Of a stretch of DNA of 64,000 nucleotides, positions 13,576 to 24,500 are shown one piece after another. Position 1 is the first letter of the stretch; each line of letters starts with the position of its first letter. The translations under genes were made by a program, and so were the position numbers. The stretch is from Blepharisma japonicum (lineage: Eukaryota > Ciliophora > Heterotrichea > Heterotrichida > Blepharismidae), in assembly GCA_949751835.1 (NCBI GenBank), contig CATKHK010000011.1, forward strand, positions 310,327 to 374,326. Reading direction: 5' to 3'. The notes beneath the pieces are model-generated. The model was not told the DNA's origin, did no database searches, and saw only the letters and a list, made by a program, of their open reading frames with translations.

Positions 13576-13804
13576 GTTAGTTTAAATGTTTAAATATTAT
13601 TAATTTATATTTGCAATCATATTATACTGGTCCAAAAAAGAACTAATAGTACTCAAAAGCTATTGAAAAAAATTTTTAAATAATACTCAAGATGTATATA
13701 AACTAAACTAAGGTATATAAAAAAAGTTTGAGTATAAATAGCTTGTACAGTTTCGAATATTTAATATTTTCAACATCTTTTTGATAAATGAAATAATCTA
13801 ACGT

Positions 13805-15040
13805 ATGGGGCAACTGAGTTGTAAAACATGTGACTGCAAGAATAAGGAGCAATTAATAGAAATCAAATTTACAGAACCTGACAACACTATTATGGATGAA
13901 ACCTCAAAATTTGAAGAGATGCATGAAGTTCCTGAAATCAACCTTGCCATGTTATCATATGTCATAAGGATTCAAGCAAACTGGAAAGCTTTTCAGGAAC
14001 GAAAAATGTGCCGAGTTCTAAATAAACTTATCCCAAAGTTTACCTTTTATTTAAACAGAGAAGAAATGAGAGAAACTTTGAGTTCCACTCGCCCTCCTCC
14101 GTTGCATAGAGTAAACAAGCTTACATACCGATATAAAGATGGATCAAATTATATAGGAGATTGAAGAGGTGGATTCAGAGACGGCTATGGCACAATGACA
14201 TGAATTTCTGGTGCTCAATACTCAGGTAATTGATCCTGAGGAGTTCCTTATGGACATGGAAAATTTACCTTTCCTGATGGAGACCACTTTGAAGGATTAT
14301 GGAAAGATTTCAAAGCATCCTCAAGAGAAAAAGTAAATAATGAAGCAAAATCTTCAGATGGCTACTTTTGGCTGCATCAAAAACAGCAATTTCTTATAAA
14401 AGAAGCTCAGCTAGACCCTCTATCTCCTTCAAACCTAGAAAAATTAACAAAAATTTACCAAAAATTGCAATTTATTAATGCTCAAATTTCTGACTCAATT
14501 AAAATCTCGACGAATGCAGGAGTTCCTTCCCATAAAGTTTCCATCGGTATAAGGACTTTTAGGCAAAAAATATACCAGGATGGAAGCTTATATATAGGAG
14601 AATGAAAAGGAAATCGACGATGCGGAAGAGGAAAATTTGTGAGTAGAATAGGAGAAAGCTATGAAGGCGAATGAAAAAATGATATAGAGCATGGTTCTGG
14701 GAAAAAATCATATGGCAGTGGAACCATTTATATAGGCAACTTTGTTATGGGGGAGAGAGAAGGGTATGGAGAAATGAGATGAGAAGAAGGCAATGTGTAT
14801 AGAGGAGAATGAAGAAAAAATGAAATTGAGGGAATTGGAGAATGCAGCTGAGTTGATGGAAGAAAATATACTGGAGAATGAAAAGTAGGGAAAAGTGAAG
14901 GATTTGGAGTAGAAATTTTAAGCAGCGGAGAAAAATATGAAGGGGAGTGGATGAATGGAAAAAGAGAAGGAAAAGGAATCTTAGAATGGAATGGGGTTTT
15001 AAAGGAAGGTTTTTGGGAAAATGGAAATTTATTAGAATAA
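13805..15040 (+). CDS. MORN-repeat protein with IQ motif, 411 aa
   Basis: Opens MGQLSCKTCDC, a likely N-myristoylation site followed by cysteines that could be palmitoylated. Residues about 53-67 (VIRIQANWKAFQERK) form an IQ-type calmodulin-binding motif. MORN repeats fill residues about 112-165 and 255-405, with the usual YxGxWxxGxxxGxG spacing (YIGEWKGNRRCGRG, YEGEWKNDIEHGSG, YRGEWRKNEIEGIG). Many of the Trp residues in the repeats are encoded by TGA, so a standard-code reading stops at residue 119. Stop TAA. MORN proteins of this type typically tether to membranes or cortical structures and bind lipids or partner proteins; that role is inferred. The last third of the gene is duplicated as a fragment at 18056-18206. 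Confidence 0.92.
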
Positions 15041-15245
15041 TGAAATAATTACAGTAAAATCTTGGCTTATATATAAATAAGCCATTTTAGTTATTAATAA
15101 GTACTCTAAAGACATTGGGCAAGCTTTTAAAATTTAAACACAATTGAATAAATTCAAATAATGAATCATGATTTCTCAAAAAACAGTATTTAATTTCTGC
15201 TCATTTCTGTTCATGTCAATATTATAAACGACATATTTATAAACA

Positions 15246-16901
15246 ATGAATTTCTGTAAAGATAATCACTGCAACTGTATTGGAAATGCATTTTGTTTAT
15301 GCAATTTACAATTTTACTGTGAAAAACATCTGAAAGAGCACCTTCAATCTGAATCAAGAAAGCATAATTTTGGGTTTTCTTATAATAATCCAGATTTAAC
15401 AACTAAAAGGCATATTCTGAGCCTCCTTGGTTCTCTTATTATATTTACAAAGAGAGATAAATATAGTCAAATTATTTTATCTATTGAAGAAGGCTCTTAT
15501 TCAAGGATAGAATGATGCCAAAAATTGGATAAAATAAACGAAGATATAGATTATTATCAAAATTTAATTAATGAAATTGAAACATGCCAAGAGCTTTCTG
15601 TAAAAAATGCTAGATTCCCCCAATCATTATTATTTTTTCCTCCTAATGTAGCAACCAAATTATTACATCATCATCTCCTTGACAAGATTTCTGAAAATTT
15701 TCCTTTAGGGGTTAAAAATGAGATAATTGAGAGTAAAAATATCATAAACCTGAAAGTAAAAATTAATGAAATCTTACTATTAGAAAAGCATATGGAAAAT
15801 ATCATTAAAGGTCAAACAAACATAAAGCTTTCTAGTTTTAATATCACAATAAAATTACTTGATGATTCAAAGCTATACTGAGATCATATAAATGAATTAA
15901 AATTGAAGATAAAGCAAGTAAAAAATGATCATAAATCTTCTAAAGAGCTTTTTGAGAAGCTGCAAGATGATAATCTTAAGTATTTTTATGAAAATATATA
16001 CAATAAATTCTTGATAACATTTTCTTCTTTTCACATTGTAATTGGCAAAAAAGAAAAAGATTTAAGCATTCATCATGGAAGAATTATTTACAGTATCTAC
16101 CGAAGCATTATTTATAGTTATACAGTTATTATACCTTTTGATTGCGATACTGAAGAGTTTGAATACAATAGAATAGATCATGAAAAGTATACAAGAATTC
16201 CATTGATTGATCTTTCTTCATGTATTACAGTTATTCCGAGATCTGGATTATTTGTATATGGAAGATTTTTTAATGGCTGAGAGGTATCAAAACATAATTA
16301 TGCTTGCAAAATTGATGCCAAATTTCAAATGAGAATTATTCAAAATTCATCTAGCCGTAGTTTTCCTGGATGTCTTTTTTATCAGAATTGTGTTTATGTG
16401 TTTGGAGGTAAATGAAATACACAAATGGGCTTATCAATTGTTGAAAAGTTTAACTTAGAGACAGATAAATGATTTAAATTGTGCCCGCTTCCAACTCCTT
16501 CTTGTTCATGCGCATGCGTAACTTATTATAATTCAATATTGGTGTCTGGGATTCGCCATAGCAAAATTTATAAATATGATATTGATCTTGATGGATATTC
16601 AGAAATTTTGACAAATTTAAATATTGGAAATAAGGTGCTACTATATGGAAATTCAAGAATTTATGTAATTGAACAGCCTGGAGCTATTTATGAGAGTGAT
16701 GCAGAAAATGAATTTAAATGAAATAAGATTGATAATTCTTTTATGAATTCTTATATAGGGCAGACTTTTTGAGTCTTAAACAAAAAATCAATATATTTTT
16801 CCCAGAGTGATGGATCTAGAATGTTTCACTATTATAAATTTAATTTGCAAACCAAAAAGTTCAAAATTTTGAAATCAGTTCCTATAAAACCTCATGAGTA
16901 G
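15246..16901 (+). CDS. B-box-like zinc finger / Kelch protein, copy 1, 551 aa
   Basis: A single frame from ATG 15246 to TAG 16899-16901 with several TGA (Trp) codons. Residues 4-33 carry a Cys/His cluster (CxxxxCxC....CxCxxxFYCEKHLKEH) like a B-box or related zinc-binding finger. Residues about 90-240 are predicted to be helical or coiled. The second half holds Kelch-type beta-propeller repeats, for example VYVFGGKWN followed by the DKWFKLCPLP motif, and KIYKYDIDLDGYSEIL. It is about 85-90% identical to the gene at 18436-20094. TRIM-like N-terminal zinc fingers with a propeller usually work as adaptors; a ubiquitin role is possible but no RING is visible. Confidence 0.88.
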
Positions 16902-16996
16902 AGCTAAATTGAAATTGAATTCAATATTTAATATATCTTATTTATAGCAATAAAATTTTTAAAAAATTACTTTTAATTAAATTGTCAATTGCTTAG

Positions 16997-17197
16997 CCAA
17001 ATATTCGTTTTCGATTCTCTCGATGAAAACCCCGTATGTGCGATATAGTAGCCCAGCGTCTCTGATTCTTGGGTAGTAGTGCAAGCCGCTGTCCTGAGAA
17101 GCAATACACTAAAAGGCAATTTTTGGCAGAGAAAAAAGTGGTGGACCTATTCGAAGAGAAAATAGTGGCATTCGAGTATATCAAGGATTTTCTATAA
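16997..17197 (+). pseudogene. Coding-like fragment inside an insertion unique to unit 1
   Basis: A GC-richer island lies in an about 275-bp stretch missing from the other duplication unit. One frame stays open for 66 codons before TAA, includes two TGA codons read as Trp, and looks protein-like (for example RFSRWKPRMC and FLAEKKVVDLFEEKIVAFEY). No start codon opens it and a TAG lies directly upstream. It is probably an exon or gene fragment moved here from elsewhere. I do not recognise the family. Confidence 0.4.
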
Positions 17198-17362
17198 GTT
17201 ATTCATGCTAATACCTACCTATACTTCAATAATTCCATTTAATTTATATTTAAAAAAAAAGTTAAGAATTAATTTTTGAGTCATCTGATCCATAATTAAT
17301 ATTAGATTTATATTTTCGTATTTTTTAAGTTCAATAAAATAAACCACACTCTTTGCAAAGAA

Positions 17363-17486
17363 TATGGATGAACCTACAAGTGTTTTCAAAATGTCAAATT
17401 CAGTTGCCATTCTGAGTTAAAATGTTTCTTCAGTTCTCAAATAGCAAAATGAGCCCTAAAAATTAAAGAAAATTGTAATAAAAACT
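17363..17486 (+). pseudogene. 5' fragment of a Kelch gene (duplication remnant)
   Basis: About 120 bp match the promoter-proximal region and first 40 or so codons of the gene at 20254-21510 (ATG GAT GAA.. in both). The copy has a shifted frame and ends abruptly where similarity to unit 2 stops. The upstream spacer is also conserved. Confidence 0.75.
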
Positions 17487-17669
17487 ATATTAATTTTCTT
17501 GAATAGCCTTGTGAGTAGCTGTAAATGGCTGGACATAGACGCATTTTTACTCTTGAAGCAGAAAAATATGAAGAAGTAGCATTTTAATTTGCATCATTTT
17601 CTATATAGCTTCAGATAATATGATTCACCACGATTTTTATATTTATTTAAATAATTTCTATTGGTGAAT

Positions 17670-18055
17670 ATGAGTGAAAATAGAAGAACTACTGCAGAAG
17701 TTTCAGCACTTGCTAATCTATGGTTTGGAGTAGAAGCTGCAACTGAAGCTCTCAACTTCTGCAGAGGAAACGCTGATGTGGCCTTCAGCTTATTGCTTGA
17801 AGGAAAAATGCATGAGGAATGGATACAATCTATGTGTAGGGAGATGAAGGCTACACTGGCAGGGTGACTGGAGTTACAGATGGAGATTATCTAGACAGAA
17901 ATTTAGGGCTTGCACTAGCAGATGCTGAAGTGTGCTCCTGCATCAATAAAGATTAAGATGATGTTGATGGAGTTTGCTGCAGAAGTCTTGAAGATGAATA
18001 TTTTGAAATTAAACAAACAGAAGAAAAAACGAAAAAATCGGTAAATTAAATGAAG
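17670..18055 (+). pseudogene. Fragment of a UBA-domain gene
   Basis: The ATG at 17670 opens about 66 codons with a UBA-like sequence: an ALANLWFGVEAATEALNFC helix pair, a GNADVAF turn and a SLLLEG helix. Coding-like sequence continues after a frame change near 17870 (VTDGDYLDRNLGLALADAE) but is interrupted by stops. The fragment sits exactly between the end of duplication unit 1 and the start of unit 2 and so looks like filler DNA captured at the junction. A 16-nt intron near 17866 (GTGACTGGAGTTACAG) can be drawn but does not restore the coding-like frame. Confidence 0.55.
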
Positions 18056-18206
18056 GGAAAAGTGAAGGATTTGGAGTAGAAATTTTAAGCAGCGGAGAAA
18101 AATATGAAGGCGAGCGGATGAATGGAAAAAGAGAAGGAAAAGGAATCTTAGAATGGAATGGGGTTTTAAAGGTAGGTTTTGGGAAAATGGAAATTTATTA
18201 GAATAA
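18056..18206 (+). pseudogene. 3' fragment of the MORN gene
   Basis: Near-identical to 14885-15040 (last two MORN units and stop), but without the rest of the gene and with a lost base near the end. It marks the left edge of duplication unit 2. Confidence 0.85.
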
Positions 18207-18435
18207 TGAAATAACTACAGTAACATCTAGGTTTACATATAAATAAGTCATTTTCAGTAACTATAATCATTTTAATAAGATAAATACTAAGAAATTAGAG
18301 CCAGCTTAAAAATTTAAATATGCTTGATTAAAATCAAATAATGAATTAAAAAAAAATCATCATGATCTTAAAAAAATGAATTAATTTCTTTTCATATCTG
18401 TTCATGGCAATATTATAAATGACATATTATAAACA

Positions 18436-20094
18436 ATGAATTTCTGTGAAGATAATCACTGCAACTGTATTGGAAATGCATTTTGTTTATGCAAGTCAAA
18501 ATTTTATTGTGAAAAACATCTGAAAGAACACCTTCAAACTGAATCAAGAAAGCGTAGTTTTGGATTTTCTTATAATAATCAAGATTTAATAACTAAAAGC
18601 AAGATTCTGAGCTTCCTTGATTCTCTTATTACATTTACAAAGAGACATAAATATAGTTATATTATTTCATCCATTGAAGAAGGATCTTATTTAAACATAG
18701 AATGATGCCAAAAATTGGAAAAAATAAACGAAGATATAGATTATTATCAAAATTTAATTAATGAAATTGAAGCATGCCAAGAGCTTTTTATAAAAAATAC
18801 TAGATTCCCCCAATCATTATTATTTTTTCCTGTTAATGCAGCAACCAAATTATTATATCATCATCTCCTTGGCAGGATTTCTGAAAATTTTTCTTTAGAG
18901 GTTAAAAATGAGATGATAGAGAGTAAAAATACCATAAAACTGAAGGTAAAAATTAATGAAATATTACTATTAGAAAAGCATATGGAAAATATCATTAAAG
19001 GCCAAACAAACATAAAGCTTCCTAATTTTAATATCACAATAAAATTACTTGATGATTCAAAGCTGTACTGAGATCATATAAAAGAATTAAAATCAAAGAT
19101 AAAGCAAGTAAAAAATTATTATAAATATTCTAAAGTGCTTTTTAAAAATTTGCAGGATGATACTCTCAAGCATTTTTATGAAAATATATACAATAACTTT
19201 TTGGAAACTGTTTCTTCTTTCAACAATGCAATTAGCAAAAAAGAAAAAGATTTAAGCATTCATCATGGAAAAATAATTTACAATATCTTCCAAAGCACTA
19301 TGCATAGTCATACAGTTATCATACCTTTTGATTGTGATACTGAAAAGTTTGAATGCAATATAATAGATAGTGAAAAATATAAAAGAATGCCTTTGATTGA
19401 TATTTCTTCATGTATTACAGTTATTCCGAACTCTGGATTATTTGTATTTGGAAGATTTTTTGGTGGCTGAGAGGCTGAAAACCAAAGTTATGCTTGCAAA
19501 ATTGCTGCCAAATTTCAAATGAGAATTATTGAAAATTCATCTAGCCGGAGTTATCCTGGATGTGTTTATTATCAGAATTGTGTTTATGTGTTTGGAGGTA
19601 TATGGAGTTCAGTAATGGGCTTATCAATGGTTGAAAAGTTTAACTTAGAGGCAGATAAATGATTTAAATCGTGCCCACTTCCAACTCCTTCTTGTTCATG
19701 TGCATGCATAGCTTATTATAATTCAATATTGGTGTCTGGAAATCTTCACAGCAAAATTTATAAATATGATATTGATCTTGATGGATATTCAGAAATTTTG
19801 ACTAATTTAAATACTGGAAATAAGGTGTTGCTGTATGGAAACTCAAGAATTTATGTAATTGAACAGCCTGGAGCTATTTATGAGAGTGATGCAGAAAATG
19901 AATTTAAATGAAATAAGATTAATAACTCTTTTATGAATTCTTATAGAGGGCAAACTTGTTGATCCTTAAACAAAAATTCAATATATTTTTCTCAAAGTGA
20001 TGGATCATTAACGTTTCACTATTATAAATTTAATTTGCAAACCAAAAAATTCAAAATTTTGAAAATAGTTAATACATATTTCCTGACTAAATAA
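18436..20094 (+). CDS. B-box-like zinc finger / Kelch protein, copy 2, 552 aa
   Basis: Same layout as the gene at 15246-16901: an N-terminal Cys/His finger (residues 4-33, ending FYCEKHLKEHLQ), a helical middle, then Kelch-type repeats (CVYVFGGIWSS, KIYKYDIDLDGY). It runs without TAA or TAG from ATG 18436 to TAA 20092-20094 and uses TGA for several Trp codons, including one (GGKW in copy 1) that is TGG here. The C-terminal 15 residues differ from copy 1. The frame is intact in both, so both are probably expressed. Confidence 0.88.
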
Positions 20095-20253
20095 AATTGG
20101 ATTTCAAATTTAACATGTTTTCTTTATAAAAATACAATTTTAAAAAATGTTAATAATTAATATCTGAGTGATCTGATTCATAATTAATATTAGATTTTAT
20201 ATTTTCTTATTTTTTAAATTAGTATAAAATAAACCACACCCTTTGCAAAGAAT

Positions 20254-21510
20254 ATGGATGAACTAGCAAGTGTCTTTCAAAATGTCAAATTCAGTTGCCA
20301 TTCAGAGTTAAAAAGTATCTTCAGTTCTCAAATAGAAAAACGAGCCCTAACAAATAAAGAGAATTGTAATGAAAACCTAAGAAAAATGCAAAATGAAGCA
20401 GAGATAAAAATCAGCAAAATTTTATCATACGAAAGCAAATTGGAAGAATTCTTTAACCGTCCCCAAGCAAGCAACTCTAAATATCCTTTAGAAGAATATT
20501 GCAGCGACGATATAGAAATCGACCAAGAAGGACTCAATAGCTTAATAGAAAAGATAAAAGAGCTGTCAAAAGATTGTTCAAATTCAGTGAAATTTACTGA
20601 AAAGAACAAAATATTTGAGTTCTTATGTAGGTGTGACAATGAAATCAAAGCAGCCTGCTATCTTTATGCATATCTTTACAAAGAATCTTGAGATAGATTA
20701 ATTTCAAAAATCAAAAGCAGATCAGGCTCTTCATTATTCTGTTGCAAGTATCTCTATAACATCTCCGAAGCTCCAGGAAAGAAAACCCGCTTGGTTTCTT
20801 ATGATGCTGACACACTCAAATCAAAAGTCACATATTTAAATACACCTGAGCCTCTTCACATTCATACATGTATAGCACAGCTTCCCAACAATAAAATTTT
20901 CTGTTTTGGGAATTCTTGCCCAGTTTCGGGAATTACACTTATAATAGACTCAAATTGCGACACTAAACGTTTCGCTAATGGAACTCCTTGTTTTGACTCT
21001 GGAGCTGCCTACTTAAACAATAAAGTTTATGCTTTTGGAGGCATAACAAAAAATTCGACGTCACCATCAAATTTTGCTGAAATGTTTGATTTAACCAAAA
21101 ATAAATGGTACAAATTGCAACCCTTACCAGCAAGTTCTAGATGGTGTTCTTGTGTTTCGTTTAAACGAAGCATTTTAGTCACCGGGTATTTGCATTCAAA
21201 AATATATCAATATGACACAATCATTGATAGCTTTACTGAGCTTCCAATAGAGCTGAAGCGAGGTGAAAAAATCCTTTTTATTGCAAACTTCAAAGTTTAT
21301 GCTATTGATAAAACACAGACAGTTTATGAGAGTGAAGTTGGAAATGAATATTTCTGGAAGAAAACAAAAATATCAGGATCTATAGCCTGCATTCAAAATT
21401 ACAAGACTTTTCATAACAACTGCATTTATTCGAGTGGGATAAATAATTACTCAATGTTTTGCTATTACAAATTCAACCTAAGCGAGAAAAAGCTTGAGTA
21501 TCTAGAATAA
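20254..21510 (+). CDS. Kelch-repeat protein without zinc finger, 418 aa
   Basis: ATG 20254 to TAA 21508-21510; one TGA (Trp, position 20689) splits it under the standard code. Residues 1-145 are acidic and helical, with no zinc-finger cysteines. Residues about 180-418 hold Kelch-type blades (KVYAFGGITKNST, NKWYKLQPLPASSRW, KIYQYDTIIDSFTELP). It belongs to the same local family as the two B-box/Kelch genes and is the parent of the fragments at 12762-13575 and 17363-17486. The name Kelch rests on the GG and paired W/P pattern rather than on full repeats. Confidence 0.85.
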
Positions 21511-21574
21511 TACAAACTTAATTATAAATAAGCGAAATTTAGTAATTCTATTGGAATGATAATCTTAAAGGTAA

Positions 21575-24500
21575 TTAATTAATAATCAGAATCAGTATAA
21601 AGGAGATTTGTATGAAATTCTCAAGATTATACAGTTCTACAGATAAAGTTGTGACTGTTAAATTAATCAAAGGAACGCTATACTCTGCTTCAATGCAAGC
21701 AGGCCATAGTGGATAGTCATTGCAAGCAGTAAAATAGCATGTATAATTTGTCGAAGGACTCAAGCTTGATACAGTAAGTGTTGAGTTTACTTCTGCAGTG
21801 CTATTTATACAATTTCCATGAGCAGAAGCTGAATTACCATCAAGTCAATCTATAACTTGCCACGCATAAGTAGTTTTTGATATTTCTGATCTTGTACATG
21901 ATACACAAATGATTCCATCTTGCGTTTGCGTTACAATAAATGTCATTTGTGTATGGGTTATCCCTGTCAAAATCGGATTTTCAGTCCATAATGGTGCAAC
22001 ACCTAAGGATACTCCATTTCACGAATAAGTTGGATTTATGCCAACTAAACTAGTTAGCTCACTTGTAGCTTGGATATCATTGAAGTTTGCAATAATCTTA
22101 GCAGAGTCATAAAAAGCTTTACTTCGGTCATATAACACATAATAAATAAAGCTTGTGGTACCTCCGCTTTGAAGCCTTCTAGTAGAAGCCGTCTTTACTC
22201 CTCCACTTAAAAGCCAAGCTGGGTTAATTCCCATATTTTTCCCCAAAATATATCTGATTGGCTCAGTATTTGCTGTTGAAACACCCCCAGGAAAATTCAC
22301 AGCAAAAGCTTGCATACTTGGGAGAGGTTTTGTAGTGAAACTTTCTATTGTTGGAATATAATTAGAAAAATTCAAAGAAATTCTATTATCAAGATATGCT
22401 GCAAATGTATATGAAGTGCCTGCCATAAGGAAACTCAAATCAATAAGAATTGGCACTCTTGAGTAAAGAACTTGAGAAGAAACCCAAAAAGTTGAGCAGT
22501 GCTCGGAGTGTTTTCTACGGAAAAATGAACTGATGTCTAGGTCTTTTTTGGGATCATAATCTGTTTCAGTAGCAGCATATTCTTTATCAAGTTTATCTTG
22601 AAGAGTAGCTTGACTATTAGGAATCACAAGATCTGAAGTAAGATTGTACAGTTCTTGGAAAGTGGGTACAATTGAGCCAGAACAAGAAAGATATCAATAT
22701 AATACCCCATTTTCTAATGAATTCGCTGTAATAACGACTTCGGTGCCACTAACTATGCTACTTTCAAGAGATACATCAGCCTGAGGAGCAGAAATTTCCA
22801 TTTCTATTATGTGGACGGTTTTTGTTGATGGCGTGGAAAATGCAGAAAAATCAGTTCCGTCCAAAGTAAAACTTATTTTGGGGAAGTCTACACCTTGACT
22901 ATATGAAGAGGAAACTTCAATCTGGAAGTATAATGTATCAATGTCTGGCAAAAAAGATAAAGTAGAAGGATAAATTGTAATTTCTGATGAATCAGTATTT
23001 AATTTTATCATCAAATCACTGGCAGGAGCATACTCAAGACTGACAGCTATCGGATTACTTGTGACTCCCATATATAGCTTTGGAATTTCAGCCACATTAA
23101 TTGAAACGAATGAATTTTTTTGACTACAAACTTCAACTAAAAAGCTTAATGGTGCGCTATAAATCGGATTGTCCACTTTCTCTTGTGTGATTTCCTTAAT
23201 ATCCCAATCGATATAATAAATTCCATTTTCAATGCTTATATCTGCTGCAATTCTGAAATATATTTTTGATATCATTTGCCACATAATTCAATTATGGTGA
23301 ATAGAAGTGTAGCTAAGTTTTCCATTATCTGGGTAGTTCCTATTAGTTTTTGGCATGAATTTCAACGATTTTGACCTTAAAGGCCAATTTGCCGCCAAGT
23401 AAATTGGTATATCTTTGCTTTGAGTTCCTGGGATAATTTGGACCTTATTTGCTGTTGTTTTAGGATCATACCCATTTATATCAATAAGATACGAATTTAA
23501 TGAGTATCCTAAAAATCCTGAATGAAGAATTCCATATGACCTTGAAGTTACTAAATGAGTCTTTGTATTTAAGATGCTCACCTCAAACTTCTCACTAAAT
23601 AAAGAGTATGAGCCAAATGAAGAAGGATCTTGGATATCTCATAAATCATCAAAACGCTGTAATCCTCACTCAGGATTCTTAATATCATATATGTTTAAGC
23701 TGATGCGAGATTGTGACTGGAATTCTTTAGACTCTCCAGGTGCAATTGACATAAAAATTGAAGAGCCAGACACTGTGCAACTGCCATCATTATTTCACGC
23801 TATTCCAGCCAAAGCATTATTAGAGTCGTCAAAATAAGAAGGAATGCAGCCGACAGCTCTGTTGAGGTTTAATTTCAAGTTATACTGAGGAGGGAAAGTT
23901 ATATAAAACACATAGTCCGAATCATATGTTCCTGCTGCATACCAATCAAATATATATGAAGCCCTATCTGTGGAGAGCTCTGCATTTTCTGTAGAAACTC
24001 CTTTAAAAGTGATCAAATTAGGTGCAGCTGAAATGGAAACCGTTTTTTTGGTTCCAGTAAATGCTTTCACTGCTTCTAACTCGTTATATTGTAATATGCT
24101 AAAATATCCAGTTACTCCTGCAGCAGAATTTCTGACACTATTGATTGTTAAGTCTATATATTTATTTTCAGTCACTCTATATGAAATTTCATTTACTATA
24201 AGATACCAATGGTCAACTCTGCATACAACTTTTCCAAGCAATCTTGAGCTGCAATCTAAGAATCAATCATCCGGAAAACAATCTGGGAGGGTTTGAGCTG
24301 CATCTCCTATATATGAATCAAAGTCTCTAGGAAATTGTATAACAAAATAGTCTCCAATTTCAACAGTCACTTCACTTGAAAAATTGAAGGAATATGAAGT
24401 GGTTTCTCCCGCATTTTTTCTATCATTTATACTGATGCTTCATATAGATATTTGATTATTTATAGAGGGCTCTACTTTGAAAAGGATCCCTGGAGAGCTA

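Larger units (their letters stand above)
14885..17486 (+). repeat. Segmental duplication, unit 1
   Basis: Contains the 3' end of the MORN gene, a whole B-box/Kelch gene and the 5' end of a third Kelch gene. It matches unit 2 (18056-20375) at high nucleotide identity, both in genes and in spacer. Unit 1 carries about 275 bp (roughly 16975-17250) that unit 2 lacks. Confidence 0.85.
18056..20375 (+). repeat. Segmental duplication, unit 2
   Basis: Copy of 14885-17486: MORN 3' fragment, second B-box/Kelch gene, and the intact 5' end of the third Kelch gene. Spacer sequence upstream of each Kelch gene is also conserved. Confidence 0.85.

Noticed and set aside
17866-17881. Possible 16-nt intron in the UBA fragment
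   Set aside because: Removing it does not lead into the coding-like downstream frame, so the fragment is better explained as broken.
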